Below are positions 33,340 through 45,393 of a stretch of DNA of 64,000 bases, in pieces; within the stretch, counting starts at the first letter, position 1, and each line of letters opens with the position of its first letter. Under the pieces are notes generated by a model. The model ran no database searches and was not told where the DNA came from. It was given only the letters and a program-made list of their open reading frames with translations. This stretch comes from Norana najaformis. Taxonomy: Eukaryota > Annelida > Clitellata > Crassiclitellata > Hormogastridae. The position numbers were made by a program, and so were the translations under genes. The DNA is taken from positions 17,771,775-17,835,774 of the forward strand of contig OZ029915.1 in the NCBI GenBank assembly GCA_964023275.1, written 5' to 3'.

Positions 33340-34410
33340 GAGGTATGAAAACTATGAACCAATTCCACCTTTTGTATGCAAATCAATCATTTCCCAATCG
33401 CCTTAGTTTATTAGCAAAGGAACAGAAGCGAATAAAAGATTTTCCAGTCACGATAAGTCTGCGAGAGAACGAGCGGATCTGACACTTCGAAAATGTTTCT
33501 CAAACCTATCTATATAATTTATTGAAAATTTGAAGAGAAAGTATTTTACAAGGGAAGGCAAGATTCGTTAGTTTTCTGCGTTTACTATTCCCTTCCTTAG
33601 TTGCTTAATTTGCAGAACTTCATTCTTTAATAAAATATCTAATTCTATTTCTTTGTCAGTCCTTATAAGATAGCAACCGATGGCCGTCATGGCACCACGG
33701 GAGTTTAAGTAAAATTTGGTGAATCCAAAATAATTTCAAGTTCTGATGCCTGAATTGGAAAAAAAACAATAACAAGAGGAGTTGTAGGCAAAGAGAGAGG
33801 TAAGCAAACAGAGAAAGATCCAAGAAAGCAACTGGAAAGGAATGAAGAAGGGTTAGCAACAATCAGTATGAAAGCAGTGAACCGATAGGCTTAAATAGAA
33901 AGAGTGATAGGCCGGGAATATGAAGGAGCAAGTGGACATAGCAGAGATATTCCGGTGTCAAACGAATAAGTATGCATGGAGGTTGGAAAATAAAGAAGCA
34001 CACCCGGGGAGGGAGGGAGGAAGGGAGGGAGGCAACCAGAGAGAGAGAGAGGGCGAGGGAGGGAGGCGTGGGCGAAGACAGGGAAGCACGGGTAAGGGGA
34101 AATACAGATACCGTGGCGTTAGCGAAGACGGCATGAGGCATAGACTGGAGGAGAAAATGAAAGCCACGGCGTCTGCGTCGAGGTCAAGACCTGACTGCGA
34201 TCAGTTAGCGCGCCACTGGTAATAAAATCCATGGCTACGACTTGCGATAATTCTCGTCCGATTGTATAATTGGAAAAATTAGACGACAACTCTCTGCCGA
34301 TGCATGCGACGAGAGTTAAATATTGCCATGCAAGGAGTGACATGCTACGCAGACTGCCGTATTTATGACGACTTACTCGTATACATCGACAGGAAATTCC
34401 ACCGAGATAA
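33340..34410. other. No gene recognised; polypurine GGGA tract at 34005-34085
   Basis: Contains GGGAGGGAGG and GAGAGAGAGG runs around 34005-34085. Other frames lack motifs. Confidence 0.5.
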
Positions 34411-34413
34411 GAG

Positions 34414-34616
<203 letters not shown>

Positions 34617-34740
34617 ACGTGGTGTTATTATCTCGATGGATATATATAGCGTCTATATATAAAATATATGTGGAGGATGTGGACGTTGGTCTGCACTCGT
34701 TAAGTGCAATTTTTACCCCTATATATATATATATATATAT

Positions 34741-34973
34741 CTGAGGAGTACGCACTTATAGAGGCAACATATGCTGAAACCATACTCTAGTTTGGCCATA
34801 GCGATCATGCACATACAAGCTATTTCTGTTTTCTGGCAATAAGCCACCTTTGCTGTAACTTGCCAGACAAAGATATTTCGTTTCGCAATCGTTGCAAATG
34901 TCTGTCTGATTCTAGCCACACGGACTGTCTCCCGGTATACCAGACAATCTAAGCTCAAGCAGCATCACTGTTA

Positions 34974-35006
<33 letters not shown>

Positions 35007-35500
35007 GCGAAGATAGAGTGTGCAGTTGTGTGTATGTGTGGTGACTGTGGCGTAAGGTATGATTAAAAGGACCGACTGTCAAAGGCCATTTTCTGGAAGA
35101 CTGTGGGATATGCCACCAGCCAGAGAAGCAACTACCAGTCGCTTTCCTGTAATTAGATTGAGCCAACCAATTATGAGCCCACACTCGATCTCCTCGTTAA
35201 TACATGCACGCAGGCAAGCACACCCACGCACACATACACACACATAGAGATACATGAAAGAATACATGCATTCGTACGCACTCACATTCTCTCTCTCTCG
35301 CATGTGTATATCTAAGATGATGACTATTACACAAACATCGGCCACACGAATATATACATATGTAGCACAATGTCCGTGTTAATTTATAGGCGGTTGTGCA
35401 TTATACATACTGCGGTCTCTTTTCTTGTTCTATTCGGCATCTTTACATCAAATGGACGACAGCAACAGACCCTTACTTACCTCAGCGCCTCTTCCCTCCT
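34741..35500. other. No gene recognised
   Basis: Includes (GA)/(GACA) runs at 34974-35007 and an (AC)-rich stretch near 35217-35245. Nothing coding. Confidence 0.4.
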
Positions 35501-35750
35501 TTCTACTCCATTCTCACCCGTTCTAACCCTCCTCCTTCCTCCCTCCTACCTCCTTCATCTTCCCTCCTCCCTCCCTCTCTCTCTGTTTTGCAGCCTTCCT
35601 GTCTTCTGTCTCCATCCATCCATCCATCAATCCATCCATCTATTCATCCATCCATCCATCCATCCATCCATCAATCCATCCATCCATTCGTCCTTCCGTC
35701 CGTCCGTCGTCCATCCATCCGTCCATCCAGCCAGCCATCCGTTCATTCCC
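35500..35750. repeat. CCT-rich and (ATCC)n satellite
   Basis: CTCCTTCCTCC-type pyrimidine DNA passes into (ATCC)n at about 35610-35680 and then CCGT/CATC variants. The His/Pro/Ser frames are repeat translations. Confidence 0.92.
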
Positions 35751-36595
35751 TCTCCCTATTTGCTTATACATTGGTCCCAAAATCTCGGTCCTTGCTTTTA
35801 GAAAAGCCGATCTTCAGAATGGTGTTGAAGGGCTCCGGTCAGTCGGCCTCAGCTGCCACGGCCAGCTGACATGATGTACGTGTCTAATGAGCGAAAGGTT
35901 GAACGAAGGAATAAACGATTGCTCTGAAGGACGAGTGAAGCAAATAACGCAACAAAAAGCGAACATGAAATTGAGCTGACGATTGCAAAATGTAAGACTG
36001 AAACGAAAGAACGACTGAACGCATCAAATCACTAGATATGAAATAAATTTGGAGACAGAAGCAGGAAAATATGGCGGACGAATGAAATAGAAAAGCACGA
36101 ACGAAGACAACAGACGACGCGAACAGACGGAACCAGACGAACAAAGGCACTGACAAATGATGGCAAGAACAAACGTAAGAAGAAACGAACGAACGAACGA
36201 ACTGAAGTAGGAACGAGCGAGTGAGTAGAAGAAAGAATGACTGGGGAGTGGCCTGCTGAGCGAAGGCACTCGAAGCTTCGTCCTCGGCGGCCGCAGTGGC
36301 GGCGGAGGCGGCGTTCGAAATGACATTATTTACCCTGACTGGAGGTCGATGTGAGAAGGACGACCGAGCAAACAGAGGCAGAAGGATAGAAAGACAGCCA
36401 AGCACAGACACACTAAACAAGACGCAACAGAATCTATCTCCATCGAAGAACAGATGAAGCCATGCCGTTCCCATAATAGAATAAAGCAAGAATAATTATA
36501 TGGCGCCAAGTTCCATTTGACAGAGACGACGAGACGCAGCAGCCGACATGTTTCGCTGGCGAAGAGACGAGGAAATATTGGCTGTTAACCTAAGT
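35751..36595. other. No gene recognised; GAACGA-rich DNA
   Basis: Imperfect ACGAACGA-type repeats (for example 36183-36200). The long minus-strand frame at 35884-36489 is Ser/Phe-rich from this composition and matches no family I know. Confidence 0.5.
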
Positions 36596-37220
36596 TATCG
36601 CGGTCTAAGAGGACGAAGAGGAAGATGAGGAACCGGAGGAAGAGACAGAGGACGCGAAAGAGGAGGAGGAGGAGGAGGAATTAGAGAAAGTCATAGAATA
36701 TTAGACAAGAAGGAGGAGAAAAAACATCGGTTGAGAGAAAGTAAGGGGCAGAGAAAGAGGAAAACCTGTAAGAGATTGAAAAGAAAAGGAGGAAGAAGAC
36801 TGAATGGGGCAAAAGAGATTCGGAGGAGGAGGAGGAGGAGAAAGGAGAGCGCATGACTAGGAGAAGAGAGGATGAGATGAAGGAAGAAAGGGTGAAGAAA
36901 GAATAGAAGTAGGAAGATTATGAGGCGAAGCAGAGGAGAAAGAGGACGGAGACTGGATAAAAATTGGTAGAAGAATGTATAGGAAGAGGATGAGGAAAAG
37001 AAGGAGGAGGAGGAGGACAACGACGACGAAGGGGAGGATGGATAGAAGGAGGAGGAGAAGAAAGAAGATAAAGAAAAGGAAGAGGAAGAGGAGGAGGGGA
37101 GGAAGAAGAGGAAGAGGAGGAGAAGAAAGAAGAGGAGAAGGAGGACGAAGTGGAGAAGGAATAGGAGAGAGAGATAGAGACGAAGAGTACGATATGAAGG
37201 TGAAAGCAAGCAGATAACGA
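36596..37220. repeat. ~600-bp polypurine (GGA/GAA) tract
   Basis: Almost all purine on the plus strand, mainly AGGAGG, GAAGAG and GAGAAA permutations. Mirror-symmetric polypurine of this length is a candidate for triplex DNA. Confidence 0.9.
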
Positions 37221-37619
37221 AGGAGGGAAAGTGCAGAACGAACATTGACTTGAAGCTGAGTCAGTTGGAGACAGATGGGTGGAATGTAGCCTATGTGGAT
37301 GGTAGACGACTAATGAAATCGAGTTAAATTCCGTTTGGCAGAGACCGATCAGCATGAGTTTTGTTTAATACAGCTATGAATATTTTGTCCTCTGAGCAGA
37401 ACAATATCAAAACCATAGTTGATGATAGGGTCTCTCAGACTGGAGGCATAGATCAACGGCACTGTCAACGAAGGGAATGCAACCGTTGTCTTGACCCTGG
37501 CTCAGTAAGTCAGAGGCATTTTCATAGTGTTGTGTCTGTTCTCTGTCGAGTTTATGTCGATTGGTCGTAATTGCTTGGTCAACAGAGACTCACCGGACAG
37601 AGTGGAGCTGAGCTTTATT

Positions 37620-37735
37620 CGTCTCCCTCCCTTCCTCCCTCCCTACGTCTGTCCCTCCGTTTCTCCCTCCGTTTGTCCCTCCTTCCGTCTGTCCCTCCTT
37701 CCGTCAGTCCGTCCCTTCCTCCCTCCGTCCCTCAA
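37620..37735. repeat. (TCCC/GTCC)n tract
   Basis: CCCTCCTTCC and GTCTGTCCCTCC permutations. Confidence 0.9.
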
Positions 37736-38084
37736 TAGTACCGTTGTCCGCATAATCGATAACGCGCAGGTCTTGGGTGCGTTAGGCGGCCAGGGCCGAG
37801 ATGGGGCGAAGAGAGGAGCGGAAAAGGGTCATCGTCGGCTGCACCGCACGACTGCACGAATGCAAAGCTACTCTCCGTGCAATTAGTAAAGGATTGACGA
37901 GTAAACAGAGGGAAAACATTGGCCACTGAAGTCCAGCTGAGAACCAGACGAGCAGCAGAGATGGAGCAGACGGGAATCCAGCAATTCCTGTCTCCTACTC
38001 AGAACAAGCGAACAAAGCATAGAAAGGAAAGTAGGGAGGGACGAAAGTTGGAAGGAAGGACTGACTGATGGACGGAAGAAAGGA

Positions 38085-38165
38085 CAGAGCGGACGGACGG
38101 AGAGGCGGACGGACGGAGAGGCGGACGGACGGAGAGGCGGACGGACGGAGAGACGGACGGAAGCA
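38085..38165. repeat. 16-bp minisatellite GGACGGACGGAGAGGC
   Basis: Four near-perfect 16-bp units within a wider GGAC-rich stretch. Confidence 0.9.
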
Positions 38166-38466
38166 GACAGAAAAAAGCAGAGGAACGTGAAAGCGGCGGG
38201 AGCGATATAAGGCAGTTGGAGGCGAAGACAGTGAATAGAAAGGAAAAAGGGAAAGGCAGATGGATATTAAAAGGAGGAGATAAAAGCCGCGTGTGTCGTA
38301 TTTTCACTAAGTATTCGTACAAAGGAAATGTATGTCGTGGGCGATCGTAAGAGAACTTCGTTCGAGTCATCAGCGAAAGCTGTACTCTTCCTCCGACCCC
38401 CGACTCCTCGTCTTCCTTTGCTGTTTCGATTGTCATTATCAGTCAGTTCTTGTCTGCTTCTGCCTC

Positions 38467-38497
<31 letters not shown>

Positions 38498-38547
38498 CTT
38501 CTTCTTCTTCTTCTTCTTCTTCTTCTTCTTCTTCTTCTTCTTCTTCT
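38467..38547. repeat. (CTT)n microsatellite
   Basis: About 27 perfect CTT units. Confidence 0.98.
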
Positions 38548-38609
38548 CCCTGAGTCGTCACTTTCTCTCTGTCGGAGGACGTCAGGTGGAGAATGGAAAT
38601 GGAATAGGA

Positions 38610-38690
38610 AGATCTCCTCCTCCTCCTCCTCCTATTCCCCCTCCTCCTCTTCCTATTCCTCCTACTCCTCCTCTTCCTCCGTCAGCCTAA
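38610..38690. repeat. (CCT)n-rich tract
   Basis: CCT triplets with ATT and CTT interruptions. Confidence 0.9.
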
Positions 38691-39355
38691 AACACCATCT
38701 TCGATTATCGCCTGAATCTTGCATTTCTATATGTCCGTTGCTCTGTCCGGCCGGCCGTCACCCTCAGTCTGTCTCTGTCTCTGGCTTCCTCTCTCTTCCT
38801 CTCTCCTCTAACCATTCGGTCACTACATCCTTCCCTCAGTTTTTCGATCTGTATGTAGTCACTCTGTGTGCATGTCAATGTCTCTGTCTGTCTGTTTATT
38901 TGACCGTCTGTGTAATAGTTTGCTTGCCTGTCAAGAAATACTTCTTCATGTCTAATGGGAAGGTGGATGGACAAAATTTAGATTAGGTATCGAGTGGTCA
39001 TCGCTGACAGTTGCTTCTATTCTTTTATTTCTTCGGACTCCATCTATTCCTGCGTTGTTAAGGGAAGCATGTCTTTCCTTCGTTTCAGATCCTTCGTTCT
39101 AATTCGATCCTAAATCCTGTCTCTTCCTGTTGATTCAGAGTCGTCCTTCAATGCAGCTGCCGATGATTCTGTCCTTCTGCACCCGATACCAATAACTCGA
39201 TGATGACGACGACGACGACGATTATCATAAACAGGCGGCGTCCTCTAGACTGAGGCCCCGGCCGTAGGAGGACGGGAAAGGGTCTTATGAGGCGCCTCTG
39301 CTGCTGATTTAGTTGTCTCTAGGCAGATAGTCGCTCTTCTTCTGTTCGTTGGTCG
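38691..39355. other. No gene recognised
   Basis: CTGT-rich stretches near 38770-38900 and a short (GAC)n run at 39202-39220. Confidence 0.45.
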
Positions 39356-39359
39356 TCCG

Positions 39360-39780
39360 TCCACAGTCTATGTACGGTCTACAGTCTATGGTCCACACTC
39401 ATGGTTCACAGTACATAGTCCACAATCTATGGACCACAGTCCATAGTACGTGGTCCGCGGTTTCGCAATCCATGGTCTACAGTCCATGGTCCTAAATCCA
39501 TGGCTCACAGTCTACATTCTACAACATTTATGATCCACAGTGTATGATCCACAATCCATGTTCCACAGTTCATAGTGGACGATAGACTGTGGACCATGGG
39601 CCATAATTATCTACTGTCCGCAATTCATTGGCAGCAATTTATGGTCGACAATGCACGGTTCCTATTCTACAGTCCATGTAGTTGATGGTCTAGAATCCAA
39701 TGTCTACAGTCTTTGGTCTGCTGTCTTTGCTGCATTGTCTATAGTTTACCTTCCACTACCTGTAGCCTATGTTACCTGCT
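39360..39780. repeat. Degenerate self-complementary minisatellite (CCACAGTCCATGGT)
   Basis: Around 25 imperfect 13-16-bp units of the form TCCACAGTCTATGG. Units occur on both strands within the array (for example GACTGTGGACCATGG at 39580-39600), and CCATGG is itself palindromic. Confidence 0.8.
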
Positions 39781-39921
39781 ATTCTAGGAGATCCAATCGT
39801 TTGCATCATATAAGCTAGTTCCAGTTGCTAAGTTGCTTCCGATAAACGACTGACTGAATGGAGAATGAAAAGAGTCAACTCAGGCACGAACGTATCGACA
39901 AACAAACCAACCGACATACAA

Positions 39922-39922
<1 letters not shown>

Positions 39923-39959
<37 letters not shown>

Positions 39960-40033
39960 GGTCAGTCCATCCTTCTATGTCCAACGGACGGACGGACGGA
40001 CGGAAAGACAAACGGACGGACGGACGGAGGGAC
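39923..40033. repeat. (CTGT)n followed by (ACGG)n
   Basis: About nine CTGT units at 39923-39959, then ACGG units at 39984-40033. Confidence 0.95.
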
Positions 40034-40815
40034 AGGCGTTGAAATGATAAATTGCATTGGATTGAGCCTACGTGATTCCTTCAGAGGCCACATACGGTTC
40101 TGTGCTTTCGTCTTTCAGTCTCTGTCTGCCTTGTTTCTCCCCGACTTCATCTCTCTATGCCTTCTTCCCGTTTATCTGAATAGAATGCAGAATGGCCGCC
40201 TGCCTGTCTCTTCAGACTGTCTGTGCCTGGCGTTGGCTCCTGACTAATACGAGCAGCTGCAGATACGGCAAACACGTGAAAAGGGATGAACTTGCATCTT
40301 CCGTGATTGATCGCTGGGAACCGGACAGCACAGCGACTCTTTATGCCTCGGACGAAGCAGCACCCTGCTGTCTTTCAATGCGCTTTCTCATCTCTTTACC
40401 ACCCTATCTGCCCCTCTTCTCCCCTCTTCCCTCCTTCTATGTGTCTGTCTCTGTCTCTCTCCATCTCCCTCTACTTATCTATCTCACTCTCTTGTCGGAA
40501 GGGAGGCAAGACCCAGGTAGACGCAAAACGAAGGCAGACTCGAGGCCAAAGCAGAATCAAGACCAAATGAATCCCGGGTGGATTTGAAGCCAATGTAGAC
40601 TCAGGTAAACTATGACCACAATCTACAGGTCTACCAAGAGACGACAACCGACGATCGACTCAATGTCGGCTGCTGCAGCAGCGGCCCTCGACAGCATCAT
40701 AGGAACTGAAGAGATGCTTCGCTTTAATTGGACTATAAACTATGCATGTAGCTCGTATTTCTGCTAATTTTAGCCGTACAGATTGAGTTGGAATCAGACT
40801 CTCGATGTTTTAAAA
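40034..40815. other. No gene recognised
   Basis: Short CTGTCTCT runs near 40440. The overlapping frames at 40192-40587 show no domain. Confidence 0.4.
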
Positions 40816-40819
40816 ACAG

Positions 40820-40876
40820 ACGGACGGACGAACGGACGGACGAACGGACGGACGGACGGATGGACGGACGGACGGA
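40820..40876. repeat. (ACGG)n microsatellite
   Basis: ACGG units with occasional AACGG. Confidence 0.95.
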
Positions 40877-41079
40877 AACAGTTATTTATCGAATAAGTTT
40901 TGGTGGATTCAGTTTTGTGTATAGAAGCAGAGTTTAAGCAAAGATTACACTACAGGCCGAATTTTAACGTGATGGTTTGTGTGTGTTTCGTGCAAAAGAC
41001 AAAAGGAATGCATCTATGAAAATTACCTATGGTCACAGGTAAAGCCATGTATGCCATCGTAATCATAATAGGGCCACCA

Positions 41080-41290
41080 AGGTATATTCATCAGAGGCGC
41101 TCCCGCCCCGACGACCCAGAAAAACTGGGAAACAAGTAGGTCTTCAAGCGCTTGCGGAAGAGAGGGGGGAGAGGCTGAGAAGTTCATGCCGCAGGTCACC
41201 AGGCAGGCAGTTCCAAGATCTTGGGTTAGCCACAGGAAAACTTCTGCATTGAGCCGTGGCTGTTCAAGCCATGGGACAAGCCAGCAATGC
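41080..41290 (-). pseudogene. LINE C-terminal tail fragment
   Basis: Minus-strand translation gives MNFSASPPLFRKRLKTYLF-like sequence (from about 41190), the FRKRLKTYLF block that ends CR1-like proteins, next to a TCTTGG/TTCCA stretch typical of the preceding PxLWNSLP block. Confidence 0.55.
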
Positions 41291-41349
41291 TATATTTCCA
41301 TAGGTTTGCTTTAAGAATGTATTTGTGCATTTTCTAATATGGAAACTAA

Positions 41350-43421
41350 TTTAATGACGTCTATAGCGCCGCTATTATATTGCCCGAAGCATCAATCGAT
41401 GGTCGCTTTAAGTGAAATCGTAATCAAAATCATAATCCATTGGGGAAGCCAGGTCGAATTCCTATAGGTCCGAGAACCAGAAGTTAAGCTACGGTGAGTA
41501 AGGAAGTTCAAACAAATGAGTCTTAAGTTTAGACCTGAAAGACACTAGATAATAACTGACAAAGGAATAGAACAGGACGGCTAATTCAAAAGCCAAGAAC
41601 AAGTGACAAGTGACCGACGACGCCTGAGAACCCAACGTTGTTTTGGTTCGAGACACAACATGAGTGAAAGTGACGTTGATCGTCTGCAGTGTTTGTTGGC
41701 ATGAAGATTGATCATGGAACAGAGATACGTTGCTTGATCTAAAGTTAGTACTGTGTCAGCCAAAAGACAAATTTTAAACTGGATTCTTTCTTCGTTGGGC
41801 AACCAGTGTAGTGAATGCAGTATTAGCGCATATGCTGATATTTATGGGTCTTTGTTATGGTTCTGGCAAGAGGCATTGAATCATTTGAAGTTTGTGCAGA
41901 TCTCCCTTTGTGATGCCAATGAAAAGTGAGCTACATGAGTCAAGCCTGCTGGAAAACAGTGCATTACAGTTTGAGGCACATGTGATCTGATTCTACGAAT
42001 ATTCCGTATGTGAAATTGAGCTGATTACATATAGCCCGAACATTATTAGAAAGTGACATGGTGGAGTCAAGTATTATGCATAAACTGCGTGCGCTTTCAA
42101 TCTGGTTTGCAGGCAAGCCACTCAGCTGAACAGATGAAAGCAGATAAAATTTGCAGTTGTTGGTTTGTGCCCAGAAGAAATTCGGTCTTAGTGTCTGATT
42201 TGGAAGTTTTTTTACTATAAGCATTCGAGACCGAACATCATCAAAAGCAGAAGCATGCAGTTGAAGTGCAGGATTAGATGTGGAGCTGTCAACTAACAGG
42301 AATAGCTTGTCAATAGTTGGGTACAAGTGGTGGTCAAGAGAGCGATCAGTAAGTAGTGCCCCGAGTGGAGTAGTAGATACTGTGAACAGGAGCGGACCAA
42401 GTACAGAACCTCGTGGAGCGCTGCATTTAGAGACAGTGGGATCAGAAGTGTGTAGTGTGCTGGTTCATACAAACAGATTGAAGACGAGGGTTCAGGTCAG
42501 ATACGAACCAAAGGAGGGCGGGACCAGAAAACCTGTTTCTAAGCGGCGAAGGAGTAAGCCATATCAACAACAAGAATATAAGCAGTTACTTTTCCTTTGT
42601 CTATGGAATTGATTATGTAATTGCGAACGGTAAGTGTTGCAGTTTCAGGGGAATGGTACTTGGGTTAGGCAGATTGGAAGGGAAGTTGCAGCTTGTGGGA
42701 CGAAAGATGATTACTCAGACGACTGGCGACTACTTTTTCGAGAGTTTTGAAAACGAAATTGAGAATAAAGCTGGAGCAGTAGATTGATAGATCAGCAGGA
42801 GAAAGAGATGACTTTTTCGGAATAGGGTAAACCATGGCTTGATGAGAAAATGAGATTAAGAATCTCAGTCAGAGTTGTTGGTTGAAATATGTGCTGAGAA
42901 CCGGTGAAGGAGATTCAGGATATAAAAAGACATCGGCGGAAGGAACGTTGAAAAATTTGATTCGTATGGCTGAGTTCTTGTCAGAAAAGAAGCGTAAAAC
43001 CTTTCAACAAGGTCAGAAAGTGACAAGAGCTAGGTAGTGTAATGTATTTGTCGTGGTGTTAAGCAGCCTGTTCGTCGCCTGCCGTAATAACCTTTCAACA
43101 GAGGAGCCTTCAGGGACCAAAAGAGACAAGTAGGTGCATTTGGCCTAAAGAAACAAATCTACGGACAATGCGACACCGGAACCTGAAAACCAACAGGATT
43201 ATCCAGTTCGTGAGAGAGCGAGATTTATTCGAGATAGAATAGATAACAAGATGGCCGAAGTTACTGGTTTCAAGACGGTAAGGGTTAGGCTCAATGTCAC
43301 CAGAAAGGTGCAACAGAAGGTGAACTGGCAACAGAGTTATTCCAATGTGTTTTCGACTTCCGTGTAGATTCGTAGAACTCTGAAAGTACGGTGAACAAAA
43401 AGAAGGAGTGAGAAAAAACAA
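41350..43421 (-). pseudogene. CR1-like LINE, decayed, with 2A-like N-terminal motif
   Basis: Minus-strand blocks in order: LLLHLSGDIEPNPYRLET (about 43315-43260), the usual start of the endonuclease region; a damaged RT stretch with APRGSVLGPLLF (about 42415-42385) and HHLYPTIDKLFLLV, where a functional copy has YADD; FFWAQTNNCKFYLL, ARSLCIILDSTMSLSNNV (about 42075); LPNEERIQFKICLLADT; then the 3' UTR ending GCTATAGACGTCATTAAATT at about 41350. It is shorter than an intact LINE, so DNA has been lost internally. Confidence 0.75.
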
Positions 43422-43559
43422 GTACCTACATTAGAAATGGGCTGTTGGACGAGGTAAAAGAATGAAATTGAGAAACATGGTGAAATATAATTAAGGCATT
43501 AGTGCCAACAACGACGTTAGGAGACGACTGGGTGGACTTCATGAGCACTTTCTATATGT

Positions 43560-43857
43560 TGGGTTCTAGAGTCGCTCTCGGTTGCTGGTCCACGCCTTTG
43601 ATTCGCTGTCAAGTTCTATTCGTTCTGTCAGTTTTGTGATGTCATTCAGGTCTAAACTAAGGCGCATCTGTTTCAACTTGCTTATCCACCATAGCCTAAC
43701 TTTGGTATCTTTGAACTACAGAAATAAGACCTGACTTCTCCAATGGATTATAATTTTGAATACGATTTCACTTGTAGCCGCCATCGATTAAAATCTCGCG
43801 GGCATTAAGATAACAGCGCTATAGAAGTCAATAGATTGGATTAGATATGTGTGACTG
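43560..43857 (+). pseudogene. LINE 3' end with (TTAGAT) tail
   Basis: FDSLSSSIRSVSFVMSFRSK and LRRICFNLLIHHSLT, then a 3' UTR ending GCATTAAGATAACAGCGCTA and a short GATTGGATTAGAT tail. The hAT-type element follows eight bases later. Confidence 0.7.
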
Positions 43858-43865
43858 TGAACAGG

Positions 43866-44258
43866 CAGGGCCGTTTTAAGGTCGTCGTAGGCCGTAGACA
43901 CTCGCATTCGTAGGCCCCAACTGCCAACTCTGCATCATTCACATTATTTCTTGACGTCTGTCTTCCCTTGCACTACTTTCAATTGAAAACGACTTAATGC
44001 GGAAAATGACATTTGAGGACATTATATGTGATTTTGCAAATGCAAAGAGTCGGAAAGTTATTGTAACATAATGTAGCACAGCTTAAACTGTTTCAGTACA
44101 AACTTTAAGGTTATTAAATTTATATTTCCTTTTTCTATTTTCGGGTCAATAAATAAATTAAAAAATTTCAATATTTCATTTTGACTTTCGTAGGCCCCTA
44201 TAAAGTTCGTAGGCCCTAGGCACAGTAGGCACTGTGCCTAATGGATAAGAAGGTCCTG
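43866..44258. mobile_element. Non-autonomous hAT-type element (393 bp) with 8-bp duplication
   Basis: Starts CAGGGCCGTTTTAAGG and ends CTTCTTATCC-type complement ...GGTCCTG, so the terminal repeats are imperfect (CAGGGCC versus CAGGACC). TGAACAGG stands directly before (43858-43865) and after (44259-44266): an exact 8-bp target duplication, the hAT signature. The interior is AT-rich with no ORF, and GTAGGCCC motifs occur near both ends. Confidence 0.85.
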
Positions 44259-44266
44259 TGAACAGG

Positions 44267-45390
44267 AAAGAGGAAAAATAATAATGAGAATTGCAGTGAA
44301 TGATGATTTGTATAGCGTCATGTTATTTTAATCTGCAGGGACAATAACATGTAGAGAAACAGATCGCATGCTGAAATAAACTGGCTTATCCTAAAAGCGT
44401 ACAGCTAGTATAAAAGAGGGCGCCTGTTGTGTAAAGGAGAAAAGCCAAGAATCTTCAGATTGTGGGCAGACTCACAGGTTCGATATAATTTAAGGGTTTC
44501 TGGTCGATGTTAGTTGTGGACCTATGTTAGAATTTTGCTAAAGAAAACGAGGGGCTGACCGAACGCAGCGGAATTAATTAAGGAAAATAAACCAACGGGT
44601 GAACGATAATTATAATCGGGGAGAAAGGAAGCTTGCCAAATTTGTGGAATAAAACAGACCTAGATGAAAATATGATACTTTCTTCAAGAAACACTAGATT
44701 AATAACCAATATCTTTTGTTTATAAAATTGAAGCTAATTTTAAAATGTGCTTAATAACGTATTTTACTAGTAGAATATAAAATCGAAACAACATGTAGTC
44801 CAACTTCCAGTCAGAAATACATATTAAATACAGAAATACTTAGATATGCAGGTACGTCTACCTGCTGCAATCCCCTAAGCCTATTAGGCTTAATATGGCA
44901 TGTAATCTACTCATTTACTTGCCTCGTATTTTGAAGAATATAACTCCAGCATTTGAGACACACTGAGACAACAGACAAATTATTAATCTGCGGATTTGTC
45001 TGCTTTTAAATGAGCGCTCTTAAAACACTGAACACAAGATTATAAAAATAAGTTTCTGCTTCCTACGAATTAAGTCTCAGATATTAATATTGTTAATTTA
45101 AAATTGTCCTCATCAAAATTCGTCATCTTAAGACTACTATTGACGACGGCGTAAAGTAAATGACTGAATACGTCATCTGACGTCATTTGGTCGAGCGGTT
45201 GATTGGCCGATATCTAGCTGTCAATTAATTTTGTACAATTAAGTCTATAGATCACCCACTTTACCAATGAATTTTATTCCCTTTTATCAGCCTTTGCAGA
45301 CTAATAACACTCGTCCACGATAACGGTTTCTTCTGGATGGAAAACTATCAGTGGCTGACCAGGTGAATTCTCTTACAGGTTCTGTTTCTA
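44267..45390. other. No gene recognised
   Basis: AT-rich unassigned DNA. I see no repeat or coding signal. Confidence 0.45.
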
Positions 45391-45393
45391 CCA

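Noticed and set aside
35884..36489. 201-codon minus-strand frame as a membrane protein
   Set aside because: Ser/Phe composition follows the GAACGA repeats on the other strand; no clear hydrophobic segments in a consistent pattern.
36691..37355. Ser/Phe/Leu-rich frames of 145-184 codons
   Set aside because: They arise from the polypurine tract and have no motif or conserved order.
41464..42612. Plus-strand frames across the LINE (for example 42280-42612)
   Set aside because: They are antisense shadows of the minus-strand LINE.
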